Below the pieces are notes generated by a model. That model was given only the letters and a program-made list of their open reading frames with translations, was not told the origin of the DNA and searched no databases. From Pelomonas nitida (GTDB lineage: Bacteria > Pseudomonadota > Gammaproteobacteria > Burkholderiales > Burkholderiaceae_C), in assembly GCF_043555975.1 (NCBI RefSeq), contig NZ_JBIGIA010000023.1, positions 1-64,000 on the forward strand: a DNA stretch of 64,000 nucleotides, given 5' to 3'. Within the stretch, counting starts at the first letter, position 1, and each line of letters opens with the position of its first letter. Both the position numbers and the translations under genes were made by a program. This document shows positions 37,528 through 49,244 of this stretch, piece after piece.

Positions 37528-38114
37528 CGAGACGGCCGCCCATCGAGATGGTCGTCATCGGCGCCTCGGCCGGCGGCGTCGCCGCGCTGCTGTCGCTGCT
37601 GTCGCCACTGCCTGCGGGTTACGCCCTGCCGCTCGTCACCGTGCTGCACCTGTTGCCGCGCGCGCCGAGCCAGCTGGGCAGCGTGCTGGCCCACCACATC
37701 GCGCTGCCCGTGCGTGAGCCGCTGGACAAGGAACCCATCCGCCCGGGCATCGTCTATGTGGCGAGCACCGACTACCACCTGCTCGTCGAACCCGACCGCC
37801 ATTTCGCCTACAGCAACGAGCCCCCCGTGAGTTTTGCGCGCCCTTCGATCGATGTGCTGATGGCCTCTGCCGCCGACGCCTACGGGCCCGCACTGGCCGG
37901 CGTGCTGCTGACCGGCGCCAACATGGACGGCGCCGAAGGCATGGCCGCCATCCATGCCGGCGGCGGCCTCACCATCGTGCAGCAGCCCGAGGATGCCGAG
38001 GTGCCGACGATGCCGGCGGCCGCCATCGCCCGCTGCCAGCCCGACCTGGTGCTGCCGTTGCGCGAGATGCCGGCGCTGTTGCGCCGCCTGGCCGCGCCGG
38101 AGGGCACGGCATGA
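37524..38114 (+). CDS. CheB-type methylesterase domain protein, no receiver
   Basis: A 196-aa protein consisting only of the CheB catalytic domain. VIGASAGG near residues 11-18 has the Ser nucleophile, VLHLLPRAP near 39-47 the His, and LTGANMDGAEG near 131-141 the Asp. The usual N-terminal receiver is absent, so its activity is not controlled by its own phosphorylation; a receiver of the flanking kinases could do so in trans. Both ends overlap neighbours by ATGA, so it is translated with CheR and the next receiver-kinase. Confidence 0.9.
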   Translation: MTRRPPIEMVVIGASAGGVAALLSLLSPLPAGYALPLVTVLHLLPRAPSQLGSVLAHHIALPVREPLDKEPIRPGIVYVASTDYHLLVEPDRHFAYSNEPPVSFARPSIDVLMASAADAYGPALAGVLLTGANMDGAEGMAAIHAGGGLTIVQQPEDAEVPTMPAAAIARCQPDLVLPLREMPALLRRLAAPEGTA

Positions 38115-39286
38115 GCGAGACCCCGCACATCCTCATCGTCGACGACCTGCCCGAGAACCTCCTCGCGCTGCAGGCGCTGCTGCGCGACGAGCCGCTGCGA
38201 GTCGTGGCCGCCGGCTCCGGCGAGGAGGCGCTGTCGCTGCTGCTGGAGCAGGAGTTCGCGCTGGCGCTGCTGGATGTGCAGATGCCCGGCATGTCGGGCT
38301 TCGAGCTGGCGGAGCTGATCCGCGGCAGCTCGCGCACACGCCACCTGCCCATCGTCTTCGTCAGCGCGGCCGAGCGCGAGCCGGCCTACACCTTCCGCGG
38401 CTACGAGCATGGCGCGGTGGACTTTCTCTACAAGCCGCTGGACCCGCACGCCGTGAAAAGCAAGGTGCGCGTGTTCACGGAGCTGCATGCCAAGCGCCGC
38501 GAGATGCATCACCAGCTGGTGGAGCTGGAGGCCGCACGCGCCAGCCAGGAGCGGCTGCTCGCCGAGCTGCAGCACGCGCAGGCCGATCTGCAGCGGGCGC
38601 TGAAGATGCGCGACGAGTTCATGTCCATGGTCACGCACGAGCTGCGCACGCCGCTGGGCGTCATGGCCCTGGAAGTCATCATGCGCCAGCAGCGGCTGGA
38701 CAAGGGCGACCTGGCCTGGTTCAGCCCCGAACGATTACAGGCCATGCTCGACAAGGACGCCCGCCAGGTGCGCAGCATGACGCGACTCATCGAGGACATG
38801 CTCGACATCTCGCGCCTGCAGCACGGCATGCTGTCCATCCGCCGCGTGGCCACCGACCTGGGTGAACTCGCGCGACGGGTCGTCGGCGACTTCGAGGCCC
38901 AGTACCAGCAGGTGCCGCTGCACCTGACCGCCCAACCCGGCATCGTCGGCGACTGGGACGACAGCCGCATCGCGCAGGTGCTGGTGAACCTGCTCAGCAA
39001 CGCGCTGCGCTACGGCGCCGGCAAGCCCGTGCATGTCGAAGCCGACCTGACGGACGACGGCCTGGCCCGCCTGGCTGTCACCGACCAGGGCCCCGGCATC
39101 CCGCCGGCCGACCAGGCGCGCATCTTCCAGCAGTTCGAACGCCTGCCCAGCGCCGGCAAGGCGCCGGGCATGGGGCTGGGCCTCTACATCAGCCAGCAGT
39201 TCGTCCAGGCCCACGGCGGGCGCATCACCGTGCACAGCGAACCGGGCCAGGGCGCCCGCTTCGAGGTCTTGCTGCCCCGCGGCTGA
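38111..39286 (+). CDS. Receiver-histidine kinase (REC-HisKA-HATPase)
   Basis: A 391-aa soluble protein with a receiver first: ILIVDDLPENL at 7-17, LLDVQMPG with the phospho-Asp near 54, and YKPLDP with the Lys. A short coiled coil (about 125-165) leads to HisKA with VTHELRTP (His near 176) and a HATPase with NLLSNALRYG and GMGLGLYIS. It has no membrane segment. This order suits a relay step that takes phosphate from the three-receiver kinase and modulates a second kinase activity. The ATG overlaps the cheB stop. The signal is unknown. Confidence 0.9.
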   Translation: MSETPHILIVDDLPENLLALQALLRDEPLRVVAAGSGEEALSLLLEQEFALALLDVQMPGMSGFELAELIRGSSRTRHLPIVFVSAAEREPAYTFRGYEHGAVDFLYKPLDPHAVKSKVRVFTELHAKRREMHHQLVELEAARASQERLLAELQHAQADLQRALKMRDEFMSMVTHELRTPLGVMALEVIMRQQRLDKGDLAWFSPERLQAMLDKDARQVRSMTRLIEDMLDISRLQHGMLSIRRVATDLGELARRVVGDFEAQYQQVPLHLTAQPGIVGDWDDSRIAQVLVNLLSNALRYGAGKPVHVEADLTDDGLARLAVTDQGPGIPPADQARIFQQFERLPSAGKAPGMGLGLYISQQFVQAHGGRITVHSEPGQGARFEVLLPRG

Positions 39287-39744
39287 GGTCGGCGCGCGCG
39301 GCGCGCAGCAAGCCTCGTGAAGGCCTGGGGCACGTCTATCCGTGTTTTGCCTCACAAGTCACGCAAGGGCTGGCTCGTTACGCTAATCAGAATACGGTGT
39401 CATCATCATTTCTGATGCAATTTCGAGTCGGCACCTCATCACGCCGTCGCCATCGGGCGCCGGCAAGCCGCGCGCGCCGCCCCACTCCTCCGCCCAGGAC
39501 CGCTTGCATGAATCTCCCGCCCGCCTCGCTCCCCGGCCTGCGCCCGCTTGCCGGCAAGGCGGTGTCACCCATGCCGAGCCTGGGCGCCTCGGGCGTGGGC
39601 AGCGGTGTGGCGATCTCGAGACCAAACGTCGCCATCGAGCGGCAGGCGCATACGATGCGCGCCATCGCAGCACCGTGAACGCACGCGCCACACCGGCCCT
39701 CGACACGCACCACCCGCGTCGCCACCTCGGCTGAAAACACCATC
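39287..39744. other. 458-bp gap without recognised gene
   Basis: No convincing gene is seen. Small frames at 39397-39678 lack a ribosome site and have shadow-type composition. A relatively AT-rich patch at 39340-39425 may hold the promoter for the hybrid kinase at 39745. Short inverted repeats such as CTTGCCGGCAAG occur near 39547-39558. Confidence 0.5.
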
Positions 39745-42108
<2,364 letters not shown>

Positions 42109-42116
42109 GCGGCGGC

Positions 42117-43007
42117 CTACTGCGATTCCTTGATGAGCCGGCCCGAGCCGGCCTGCAGCGGCCGCGCGTTCATCGGGTACAGACGCGCAAACACGCTGAC
42201 CTGCTGCGACGTCAGCGCCACCGGCTGGCGCATGACCATCCACAGCACGCCTTCGCTGCAGGGCGGCGTCGTCAGCGAGCCCATGTAGGTGTAGTAGCCG
42301 CGGCCCTCGGGCAGCAGCTGGTTCAGGTCGATCTGCGCCTGCGCCTGCACGGGCTCGCCCTTCTCCAGCGGCAGGTTGGCCCACACCGTCTGCAGCACCG
42401 GCTGGGGCTTGTTGTCGGCGCCGCGCTCCAGCAGCACGGCCACGACGGCCAGGCGGCCGGCTGAATCCTTGTGCACAAGGTGGGCCACCATGTCGAACTG
42501 GCGCCCGCTGACGCGCTCCTCGCTCGGCCGGTGGAAGTGGAACTGCACCAGCTCGTAGCGCCGGCCCATCACCGTGATGCCGTTGCCCGGCGCGACGTTG
42601 ACCTGCACCGTGTGGCCGTTGTCCAGCACCGAGAAGCCGCTGGCGCGGTAGTCGAAGGCGATGGGCTCCAGGTCGACGGCAATGCCCTCGCGGATGTCGA
42701 TGGGGCTTTGCCGCGTGCCCACGCCGCAGACGCGGTTCTCGGGCGCCAGCTCGGCCCAGTGCTCGGGCCCGATGTCGCCCGTGTAGCCCCAGTGCGCATC
42801 CTTCGCCGCCTTGTGGTCGGCCTTCGGCTCGGCCTTGGGCTTGGCGGCCTTGGGCGCCGTCTTGGCGGCAGCGGCGCCCTCGCCCTTGGTGGCCAGCCGC
42901 TCGGACAACCGCTGGCGCAGCAACTCCACGGCGGCCTTGCTGTCGTCGGCGGCCTGGGCGCAGCTCAGCGCAAGCAGGCAGGCGGCCAGGGTCAGGGGCT
43001 TGTTCAT
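42117..43007 (-). CDS. Alpha-class carbonic anhydrase
   Basis: A 296-aa periplasmic zinc enzyme that hydrates CO2. Signal peptide MNKPLTLAACLLALSCAQA is followed by a Lys/Ala-rich linker (about 40-68) with AAKTAPKAAKPKAEPKADHK. The catalytic domain starts at HWGYTGDIGPEHWAEL. QFHFHRPSE supplies two zinc His, and MVAHLVHKD the third. TTPPCSEGVLW is the conserved C-terminal motif. ATG 43007 was preferred because AAGGA is correctly spaced; ATG 43013 would add two residues. It diverges from the GH10 gene. Confidence 0.93.
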   Translation of the reverse strand: MNKPLTLAACLLALSCAQAADDSKAAVELLRQRLSERLATKGEGAAAAKTAPKAAKPKAEPKADHKAAKDAHWGYTGDIGPEHWAELAPENRVCGVGTRQSPIDIREGIAVDLEPIAFDYRASGFSVLDNGHTVQVNVAPGNGITVMGRRYELVQFHFHRPSEERVSGRQFDMVAHLVHKDSAGRLAVVAVLLERGADNKPQPVLQTVWANLPLEKGEPVQAQAQIDLNQLLPEGRGYYTYMGSLTTPPCSEGVLWMVMRQPVALTSQQVSVFARLYPMNARPLQAGSGRLIKESQ

Positions 43008-43144
43008 CTTCATCCTTCAGATTTCGGCCGACCTGGTGTCGGCTTGAGGGGCAGCTCGGCGTCCGGCAACAGTCAACGCTACCAAAGCCGCCACCGCATC
43101 GCCGACCCTATGCGCGCAAACCATGCTTCACGGCGGGCACCGGC

Positions 43145-43189
43145 TTTCAATACATTGAAATGGTTGCGCCATCAAATGCAAGCGCAACC
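43145..43189. promoter_or_regulatory. Paired inverted repeats upstream of the GH10 gene
   Basis: TTTCAATACATTGAAA is a perfect 16-bp palindrome (43145-43160). One base later GGTTGCGC and GCGCAACC (43162-43189) form an inverted repeat with a 12-base spacer. They lie 51-95 bp before the GH10 start in the divergent region with the carbonic anhydrase gene and could be operators for one or two regulators. No regulator is assigned. Confidence 0.5.
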
Positions 43190-43239
43190 CTTGCGGACCG
43201 GCCCGCCGGCTGGCGGCCGAACACAGGAAGGATGGAGAC

Positions 43240-45636
43240 ATGCTCGGCTGGATCAAGTCCTGGCGCGCCGCCTGCGCGCTGCTCCTCGCGCTGTGTACCG
43301 CAGCGGCACAGGCCCAGGTGGTGCAGTCCACCTGGGAAGACGGCACGACCCAGGGCTGGAGCGCGTTCGGCAGCGTCACGCTGACGAACAGCAGCGCCGC
43401 CGCCCACGCTGGCGCCCGCAGCCTGCTGACCACCGGGCGCACGGCGACCTACATGGGTCCCAGCCTCAACCTGACCGGCAGCCTGGTGCCCAACGCGACC
43501 TACCAGGTCACGGCCTGGGTGCGGCTGCCCGCCGGCACGGCGGCCACGCAGCTGAAGCTCACCATGCAGCGCACGGCCGGTGGCACGACCAGCTACGACA
43601 ACATCGCCGCCAGCAGCGCCACCGGCGTCACCGACGGCGGCTGGACGCAGATCACCGGCCTCTACAGCTTCGCCGAGCCGGCGCCGACCCAGTTGGTGCT
43701 CTACATCGAGTCCGCCAGCGCGACGGCCTCGTACTACGTCGACGACGTGTCCGTCACGCAGATCGCCGCCGCGCCGGGCTTGCCGGCCAACACGACCGGC
43801 CTGTCGTCCACGTTCGAGACCGGCACGCAGGGCTGGTTCGGGCGCGGCGCCACCATCGCCACGACGAGCGGCGAAGGCGCCCACGGCGGCAGCCAGGCGC
43901 TGCTGGCCACGGCGCGCGCGGGCAGCTGGGCCGGCCCGGCCGTCGATGTGACCCACGTGATGTTCAACGGCTCGACGTACAAGGTCAGCGCCTGGGTCAA
44001 GCTGCCCGCCAGCGCCGGCAGCGCGACGACGCAGGCCAAGCTCAGCCTGCAGCGTGACGCCGGCACGATCACGACGTACCACACCGTCGTCGGCAGCACG
44101 ACGGTGGGCGCGTCGGCCTGGGTGCGGCTGACGACGACCTACGCGGTCGCGCTCGCCAACAGCAAGCTGACGCTCTACGTCGAGTCCGGCGACACCGCGC
44201 CGCTGCTCGTCGACGACGTGACGGTCACCTACGTGCCGCCGCCCAGCATCGAGACCAACCTGCTCTCGGTCGCGCAGACACAGTCGCCCTACTTCCCCAT
44301 CGGCACCATCGCCTACAGCGGCGGCCTCTCGGGCGTGCCGGGCGATCTCGTCGCCAAGCACTTCAACAGCCTCGTGTCCGAGAACGACATGAAGTGGAGC
44401 GCCCTGCAGGCCACGCCGGGCGTGTTCACCTACGCCAACGCCGACGCGCAGGTCGCCTTCGCCAAGGCCCGGGGCATGAAGCTGCGCGGCCACACCTTCG
44501 CCTGGCATGAGCAGGTGCCGGCCTGGGTGTTCCAGGACGCCACCGGCAACGCGCTGCCCGCCACGCCGGCCAGCAAGGCGCTGGTGCTGCAACGCGAGGT
44601 GGAGCACATCACCCAAGTGCTCAACCACTTCGCCCCGGAGGTCGCCAGCTTCTACGCCTGGGACGTCGTCAACGAGGCCATCGACGCGTCGCAGGCCGAC
44701 TGCATGCGCAAGAGCAACTGGTACCTGCTGACCGGCACAGACTTCATCGACACCGCCTTCCGCACGGCGCGTGCGCTGCTGCCGGCCAGCGTCAAGCTCT
44801 ACTACAACGACTACAGCACCACCGACCCCGCCAAGCTCGCCTGCATCCAGCAGCTGGTGGCCGGCCTGAAGTCACGCGGCGTGCCCATCGACGGCATCGG
44901 CCACCAGATGCACATCTCGCTGAGCTACCCCACGCCCGCCGCCGTGACCCACGCCGTGCGCACGCTGGCCACGGCCTTCCCCGGCCTGTCGCAGCAGGTC
45001 ACGGAGATGGACATCAAGATCAGCGACCCCGGCTATGCGCTGTACGAGGACATCCCGCCCGCCGTGCACGCCCAGCTCGGCTACGCCTGGCGCAACTATT
45101 TCAACGCCTTGCGCTCACTCAATGGCCTGATCGACTCGGTGACCCTCTGGGGCCAGGCCGACAACCACACCTGGCTGACCTCCGCCACGCGCACCGAGGC
45201 GCCGCTGCTGTTCGACCCGTCCCTCAAGGCCAAGCCGGCCTACTGGGGCGTCGTCGACCCGTCACAGCTGCCGGGCATCAACCTGACCGGCAGCATCGCC
45301 AGCAAGGCCGGCGCGCCGCAGGCGCGCGTCTGGACGCTCGCCTTCACGAACGCCGGCCCCGGCACCGCCTACGGCGCGCGCCTGGCCGGCCTCACGCTGC
45401 GCCAGACCGGCGGCGCCGCCTGCACGCCCATCGTGAAGACCGGCTTCCCCGTCGTGCTGGGCGACATCGCGGCCGGCACCTCGGCCAGCACCAACATCAC
45501 CATCGACTTCAGCGGCTGCACGGCGCTGGCCACCTTCGCCGTCGACGCGCCCTTCAACGCAGCCAACGGCTGGCACGGCGACCCCGCCAAGGGCTCGCCC
45601 GCGCTGAGCCTCAGCCGTACCCACCAGTTCCGCTGA
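43240..45636 (+). CDS. Modular GH10 xylanase with tandem N-terminal CBM-like domains
   Basis: A 798-aa secreted endo-beta-1,4-xylanase. Signal peptide (1-25, ending AAAQA) is followed by two homologous beta-sandwich domains at about 27-175 and 185-335. Both read S-T-F/W-E-x-G-T-x-G-W, Y-x-V-x-A-W-V and end V-D-D-V-x-V-T, as in CBM4/9-type modules. The GH10 barrel (about 340-675) has AWDVVNEAID with the acid/base Glu near 479 and QQVTEMDIKI with the nucleophile Glu near 588; Met replaces the commoner Leu in TELD. A C-terminal domain (about 680-798) is beta-rich and not recognised. A PEP-CTERM gene lies 28 bp downstream. Confidence 0.93.
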   Translation: MLGWIKSWRAACALLLALCTAAAQAQVVQSTWEDGTTQGWSAFGSVTLTNSSAAAHAGARSLLTTGRTATYMGPSLNLTGSLVPNATYQVTAWVRLPAGTAATQLKLTMQRTAGGTTSYDNIAASSATGVTDGGWTQITGLYSFAEPAPTQLVLYIESASATASYYVDDVSVTQIAAAPGLPANTTGLSSTFETGTQGWFGRGATIATTSGEGAHGGSQALLATARAGSWAGPAVDVTHVMFNGSTYKVSAWVKLPASAGSATTQAKLSLQRDAGTITTYHTVVGSTTVGASAWVRLTTTYAVALANSKLTLYVESGDTAPLLVDDVTVTYVPPPSIETNLLSVAQTQSPYFPIGTIAYSGGLSGVPGDLVAKHFNSLVSENDMKWSALQATPGVFTYANADAQVAFAKARGMKLRGHTFAWHEQVPAWVFQDATGNALPATPASKALVLQREVEHITQVLNHFAPEVASFYAWDVVNEAIDASQADCMRKSNWYLLTGTDFIDTAFRTARALLPASVKLYYNDYSTTDPAKLACIQQLVAGLKSRGVPIDGIGHQMHISLSYPTPAAVTHAVRTLATAFPGLSQQVTEMDIKISDPGYALYEDIPPAVHAQLGYAWRNYFNALRSLNGLIDSVTLWGQADNHTWLTSATRTEAPLLFDPSLKAKPAYWGVVDPSQLPGINLTGSIASKAGAPQARVWTLAFTNAGPGTAYGARLAGLTLRQTGGAACTPIVKTGFPVVLGDIAAGTSASTNITIDFSGCTALATFAVDAPFNAANGWHGDPAKGSPALSLSRTHQFR

Positions 45637-45664
45637 CCCGCCCTCACCCCGCCCTCAACCCGCC

Positions 45665-46210
45665 ATGACCCACACGCTCAAGCTCCTCTGCGCCACCGCA
45701 GCCACGCTGCTGGCCACCGCCGCCCAGGCAGCCGTGCTGACGCTGTCGCCCGCCAACGTCGGCGCCTACGCCGGCCAGACGACTGGCTGGGGCTTCTCGT
45801 TGTTCAACGACAGCACCAGCGGCTACCTGCTCGTCACCGGCACGGACTTCGCGCCGGGCGCGCCATCGGCCTTCGGCAGCTACGCCGACCTGCTCGGCCC
45901 GCGGGCCGACTGGCTCGTCCTCGCGCCGATGGCGACATGGGCCGAGGCCTACGACGCGGGGCTGCGCACCGGCCTCGGCGAGTTCAGCCTGGCGCCGTCG
46001 GCCGCCGGCCCGCTGAGCGGCCAGGTGTGGCTGCACTACGCGCTGTTCTCGGTGGACCCGACCACTGCGGGCTTCGACCCGGATCGCGACACGATCAGGG
46101 TCGACGCCAGCATCGCGGCCCTGGCCACCGTCACCGCCGTGCCCGAGCCCGGCAGCTGGGCGCTGCTGTTGGCCGGCCTGCTGGCGCTGCGCGCCCGCCG
46201 CAGGGCCTAA
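45665..46210 (+). CDS. PEP-CTERM sorting domain protein
   Basis: A 181-aa secreted protein of unknown role. Signal peptide MTHTLKLLCATAATLLATAAQA, a beta-rich middle, and a C-terminal VPEPGSWALLLAGLLALRARRRA, which is the PEP-CTERM pattern: motif, membrane helix, Arg cluster. Such proteins are processed by an exosortase and often tied to exopolysaccharide; no exosortase is in this window. It follows the xylanase in the same direction at 28 bp and may be co-expressed. The stop overlaps the convergent exporter stop. Confidence 0.85.
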   Translation: MTHTLKLLCATAATLLATAAQAAVLTLSPANVGAYAGQTTGWGFSLFNDSTSGYLLVTGTDFAPGAPSAFGSYADLLGPRADWLVLAPMATWAEAYDAGLRTGLGEFSLAPSAAGPLSGQVWLHYALFSVDPTTAGFDPDRDTIRVDASIAALATVTAVPEPGSWALLLAGLLALRARRRA

Positions 46211-47415
46211 TTGGCAATCGAACGCCTGACGGCATACCAGGCCACCAGGCCCACGCCCATCAGCCCGGCCGACGTGAGGGCCAGCGCGATGGTCGAGTGC
46301 ATGACCAGCGGCACCAGCAAGCCTGCCACCAGGCCGTTGGCCGCCGAGCCGATGCAGGCCTGCAGCGACGATGCCATGCCGCGCCGCTCGGGCGCCTGGT
46401 CCAGCACCAGCAGCGTGACGACCGGCACCATCAGCGCCCAGCCGAACGAGAAGATGCCGATGAGCGGCAGCGCCCACCAGGCGCTGAGCGGCGCGAACAG
46501 ATTCAGCGCGATGTTGACGACCGACACCGCCACCATGATGCGAAAGCCCCGCATGATCTGCCGCTTGGGCGAGATCTTGCCGGCCAGCCGGCCGCTGAAC
46601 GCGGCGCCCACCATGATGCCGCCGATGGTGCACAGGAAGAACCAGAAGAACTGCTGCGGCGCGAAGTGCAGGTGCTCGCCGAGGAACACCGGCGTGGCCA
46701 GCACATACAGGAACATGCCGTTGAACGGCACACCGCTGGCCAGCACCAGCATCATGAACCTGGGGCTGCTACACAGCCGACCGTACTCGCGCATCAGCGC
46801 GCCGACGTGAAACGGCTGCACGAGGTCACGGTGCAGCGTCTCGGGCAGCAGCCGCCAGTTCAGCACGAACAACGCGGTGCCGACGAAGGTCAGGAACCAG
46901 AAGATCGAATGCCAGTCGGCATGCACGAACAAGAAGCCGCCCACCATGGGCGCGATGGCCGGCGCGACGCCGAAGAACAGCGTCACCTGCGACATCACCC
47001 GCTGCGCGTCGGCCGGCGGGAACATGTCGCGGATGATGGCGCGCGACACGACGATGCCGGCCCCCGCCGACATGCCCTGCACCGTGCGCCAGAACACCAG
47101 CTGCCCCACCGAGCCCGCCAGCGCGCAGCCCACGCTCGCGGCCGTGAACACCGCCAACCCGGTCAGCACGACGGGCCGACGGCCGAAGCAGTCGGACAGC
47201 GAACCGTGGAACAGGTTCATGACCGCGAACCCGAACAGATAGGCCGACAGCGTCTGCTGCATCTGCACGGGCGTGGCGCCCAGCGCGGCCGCGATGCCGG
47301 AGAACGCCGGCAGGTAGGTGTCGATGGAGAACGGCCCCAGCATGCCCAGGCCGGCCAGCAGCACGGAGAGGGCCCAACGGGGCGCGCGCCACAGGCGGCT
47401 GGCTTCGGGATTCAT
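46207..47415 (-). CDS. MFS drug exporter, Bcr/CflA family
   Basis: A 402-aa inner-membrane protein with 12 predicted helices. GPFSIDTYLPAF near the start, GSLSDCFGRRPVVLTGL (motif A) at about 72-88 and MSAGAGIVVSRAIIRDMFP (motif C region) are typical of Bcr/CflA proton antiporters that export drugs or dipeptides. The substrate is unknown. It stands alone, overlapping the PEP-CTERM gene tail to tail by 3-4 bases. Confidence 0.9.
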   Translation of the reverse strand: MNPEASRLWRAPRWALSVLLAGLGMLGPFSIDTYLPAFSGIAAALGATPVQMQQTLSAYLFGFAVMNLFHGSLSDCFGRRPVVLTGLAVFTAASVGCALAGSVGQLVFWRTVQGMSAGAGIVVSRAIIRDMFPPADAQRVMSQVTLFFGVAPAIAPMVGGFLFVHADWHSIFWFLTFVGTALFVLNWRLLPETLHRDLVQPFHVGALMREYGRLCSSPRFMMLVLASGVPFNGMFLYVLATPVFLGEHLHFAPQQFFWFFLCTIGGIMVGAAFSGRLAGKISPKRQIMRGFRIMVAVSVVNIALNLFAPLSAWWALPLIGIFSFGWALMVPVVTLLVLDQAPERRGMASSLQACIGSAANGLVAGLLVPLVMHSTIALALTSAGLMGVGLVAWYAVRRSIAN

Positions 47416-47514
47416 CAGGGAACAGTCGGGGTGAGACGGGCGGGAACGACCACGGGTGGCGGCCGCCGCGCAGTGTATCGACCCGGTCGCACGCGCCCGG
47501 CCGCAGGGCGGGCT

Positions 47515-49086
47515 CTACCCGCGGTGGCGTGAGGTCTTGAACTGCGCGATGACCTGCAGCAGCCCGGCCGCCTGCTGCCGCAGGCTTTCGGCGGCCGCCG
47601 CGGCCTCCTCCACCAGCGCGGCGTTCTTCTGCGTGCCCTGGTCGATGGACGCCACCGCCTGGTTGACCTGCCCGATGCCGCTGCTCTGCTCGTTCGCCGA
47701 GGCGTTGATCTCGGCCATCAGGTCGGTCATGCGCGCCACCTGGCTGACGATGTCGTTCATCGTCGTGCCCGCCTCGCCCACCAGCCGGCTGCCGGCCTCG
47801 ACCTTCTCGACGCTGGTGCCGATCAGGCTCTTGATCTCGCGCGCGGCCTGCGCGCTGCGCTGGGCGAGCGCCCGCACCTCACCCGCCACGACCGCGAACC
47901 CCCGCCCCTGCTCGCCCGCCCGCGCCGCCTCGACGGCGGCGTTGAGCGCGAGGATGTTGGTCTGGAACGCGATGCCGTCGATGACGCCGGTGATCTCCGC
48001 GATCTTGCGGCTGGAATCGCTGATCTCGCCCATCGTCGAAACCACGCGCTGCACGACGTCACCGCCTCGGCCGGCGACCTCGGTGGCGGCGCTGGCGAGC
48101 TGGCTGGCCTGGCGCGAGTTCTCCGCCGCCTGCTGCACGGTGGACGTCATCTGCTGCATCGACGCGGCCGTCTGCTCCAGCGCGGCGGCCTGCTGCTCGG
48201 TGCGGCTGGACAAGTCATGGTTGCCCGTCGCGATCTCCTGGGTCGCCGTGGCGATGCTGTCCGCCGACAGCCGCACGCGCGTGACCATGTCGACGAGCCC
48301 GTCGTTCATGCACTTGAGCGCCGCCAGCAACTGGCCGGTCTCGTCCTCGCGGTCCACGACGATGTCCGAGCTGAGATCGCCCGACGCCACCGCCTCGGCC
48401 AGCCGCACCGCCCGCCGCAACGGCCGCGTGATCGCATTGCTCAGCACCCAACCCAGCAGCACCGCAGCGGCAACGGCGCACAGGGCGGCCGTGAGCATCC
48501 GTGCGCGGTCACGCGCGAAGGCCTCCTCGTCCTGCTGCACGCGCAGCTTGGCTTGTTCCACCTCGTAGCGCGCATAGGCCCGCGTGGCCTCCAGCAGCGC
48601 CGCCAGCAGCGGCCGGCACTCGCGGTTCATCTTGGCGACGGCCTCATCACGCCGGCCTTCCAGTGCCAGCCCCACGATGGCCAGCGCCACCGGCCCGTAC
48701 TGGGCTTCGACGCGCTCCATCTCCGCCACCATCTCGCGGTCGCGCGCCCCGAGGTCATGGGCCTGGCTCAGGCTTTCCTTCAGCCGGGCGAGCGCGCGCT
48801 GCATGTCATCGTGCGCCTGCGTGACGGCGGCTTTTTCCGCATCCCGGTCGGCGGGGGTCGACACCAGCACGAGGTTGCGGGCCGCGATGGCGCGGCGGTT
48901 CGCCGCGCTGCGGACATCGGCCACCAGATGTTCCCGTTCGTTGAGCCCGTCGAGATACTCGATGAAGCGCTCGTTCGAACGGTTCAGCGACGCCAGCGCC
49001 AGCACGGCCACGATGACGACGACGATCGCCAGCACGGCATAACCCAGCATCAGCTTGGACCGCAAACGCAGTTGGCTCAGCTTCAT
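47515..49086 (-). CDS. Methyl-accepting chemotaxis protein
   Basis: A 523-aa receptor. Helix 1 (about 13-34), a periplasmic four-helix-bundle sensor (35-185), helix 2 (about 193-214) and HAMP (ITRPLRRAVRLAEAVASGDL) precede the signalling domain. The hairpin tip IDGIAFQTNILALNAAVEAARAGEQGRGFAVVAGEVRALAQRSA is diagnostic. Methylation-region residues lie on both sides. The C-terminus lacks the NWETF-type pentapeptide tether. The ligand is unknown. It could serve as a substrate for CheR and CheB enzymes, although the CheR/CheB pair at 36.7 kb is not adjacent. Confidence 0.94.
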   Translation of the reverse strand: MKLSQLRLRSKLMLGYAVLAIVVVIVAVLALASLNRSNERFIEYLDGLNEREHLVADVRSAANRRAIAARNLVLVSTPADRDAEKAAVTQAHDDMQRALARLKESLSQAHDLGARDREMVAEMERVEAQYGPVALAIVGLALEGRRDEAVAKMNRECRPLLAALLEATRAYARYEVEQAKLRVQQDEEAFARDRARMLTAALCAVAAAVLLGWVLSNAITRPLRRAVRLAEAVASGDLSSDIVVDREDETGQLLAALKCMNDGLVDMVTRVRLSADSIATATQEIATGNHDLSSRTEQQAAALEQTAASMQQMTSTVQQAAENSRQASQLASAATEVAGRGGDVVQRVVSTMGEISDSSRKIAEITGVIDGIAFQTNILALNAAVEAARAGEQGRGFAVVAGEVRALAQRSAQAAREIKSLIGTSVEKVEAGSRLVGEAGTTMNDIVSQVARMTDLMAEINASANEQSSGIGQVNQAVASIDQGTQKNAALVEEAAAAAESLRQQAAGLLQVIAQFKTSRHRG

Positions 49087-49202
49087 TGGTTCCCCCTGGT
49101 GCGAAGGCCCCCAGCCCCGTCAGGCCGAAGAGACCCGGACAGCGAACGAATTTCAGCGACGGAGGGCGAGATGACAAGTCGCCCGGCAAAGCCCGCATGA
49201 AC

Positions 49203-49220
49203 AAACCCACGGCTGGGTTT
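49203..49220 (-). terminator. Terminator of RNase P RNA
   Basis: Arms AAACCCA/TGGGTTT around a 4-base loop lie 25 bases past the RNA 3' end on the minus strand. The run of T in the second arm (GGGTTTGTTC) fits an intrinsic terminator. Confidence 0.65.
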
Positions 49221-49244
49221 GCAGATCCCATCGTAGGGAAAAGT

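Noticed and set aside
39397..39678. A 93-codon frame in the gap before the second hybrid kinase
   Set aside because: Composition is rich in Arg, Pro and Ala with no ribosome site or domain; competing frames overlap it.
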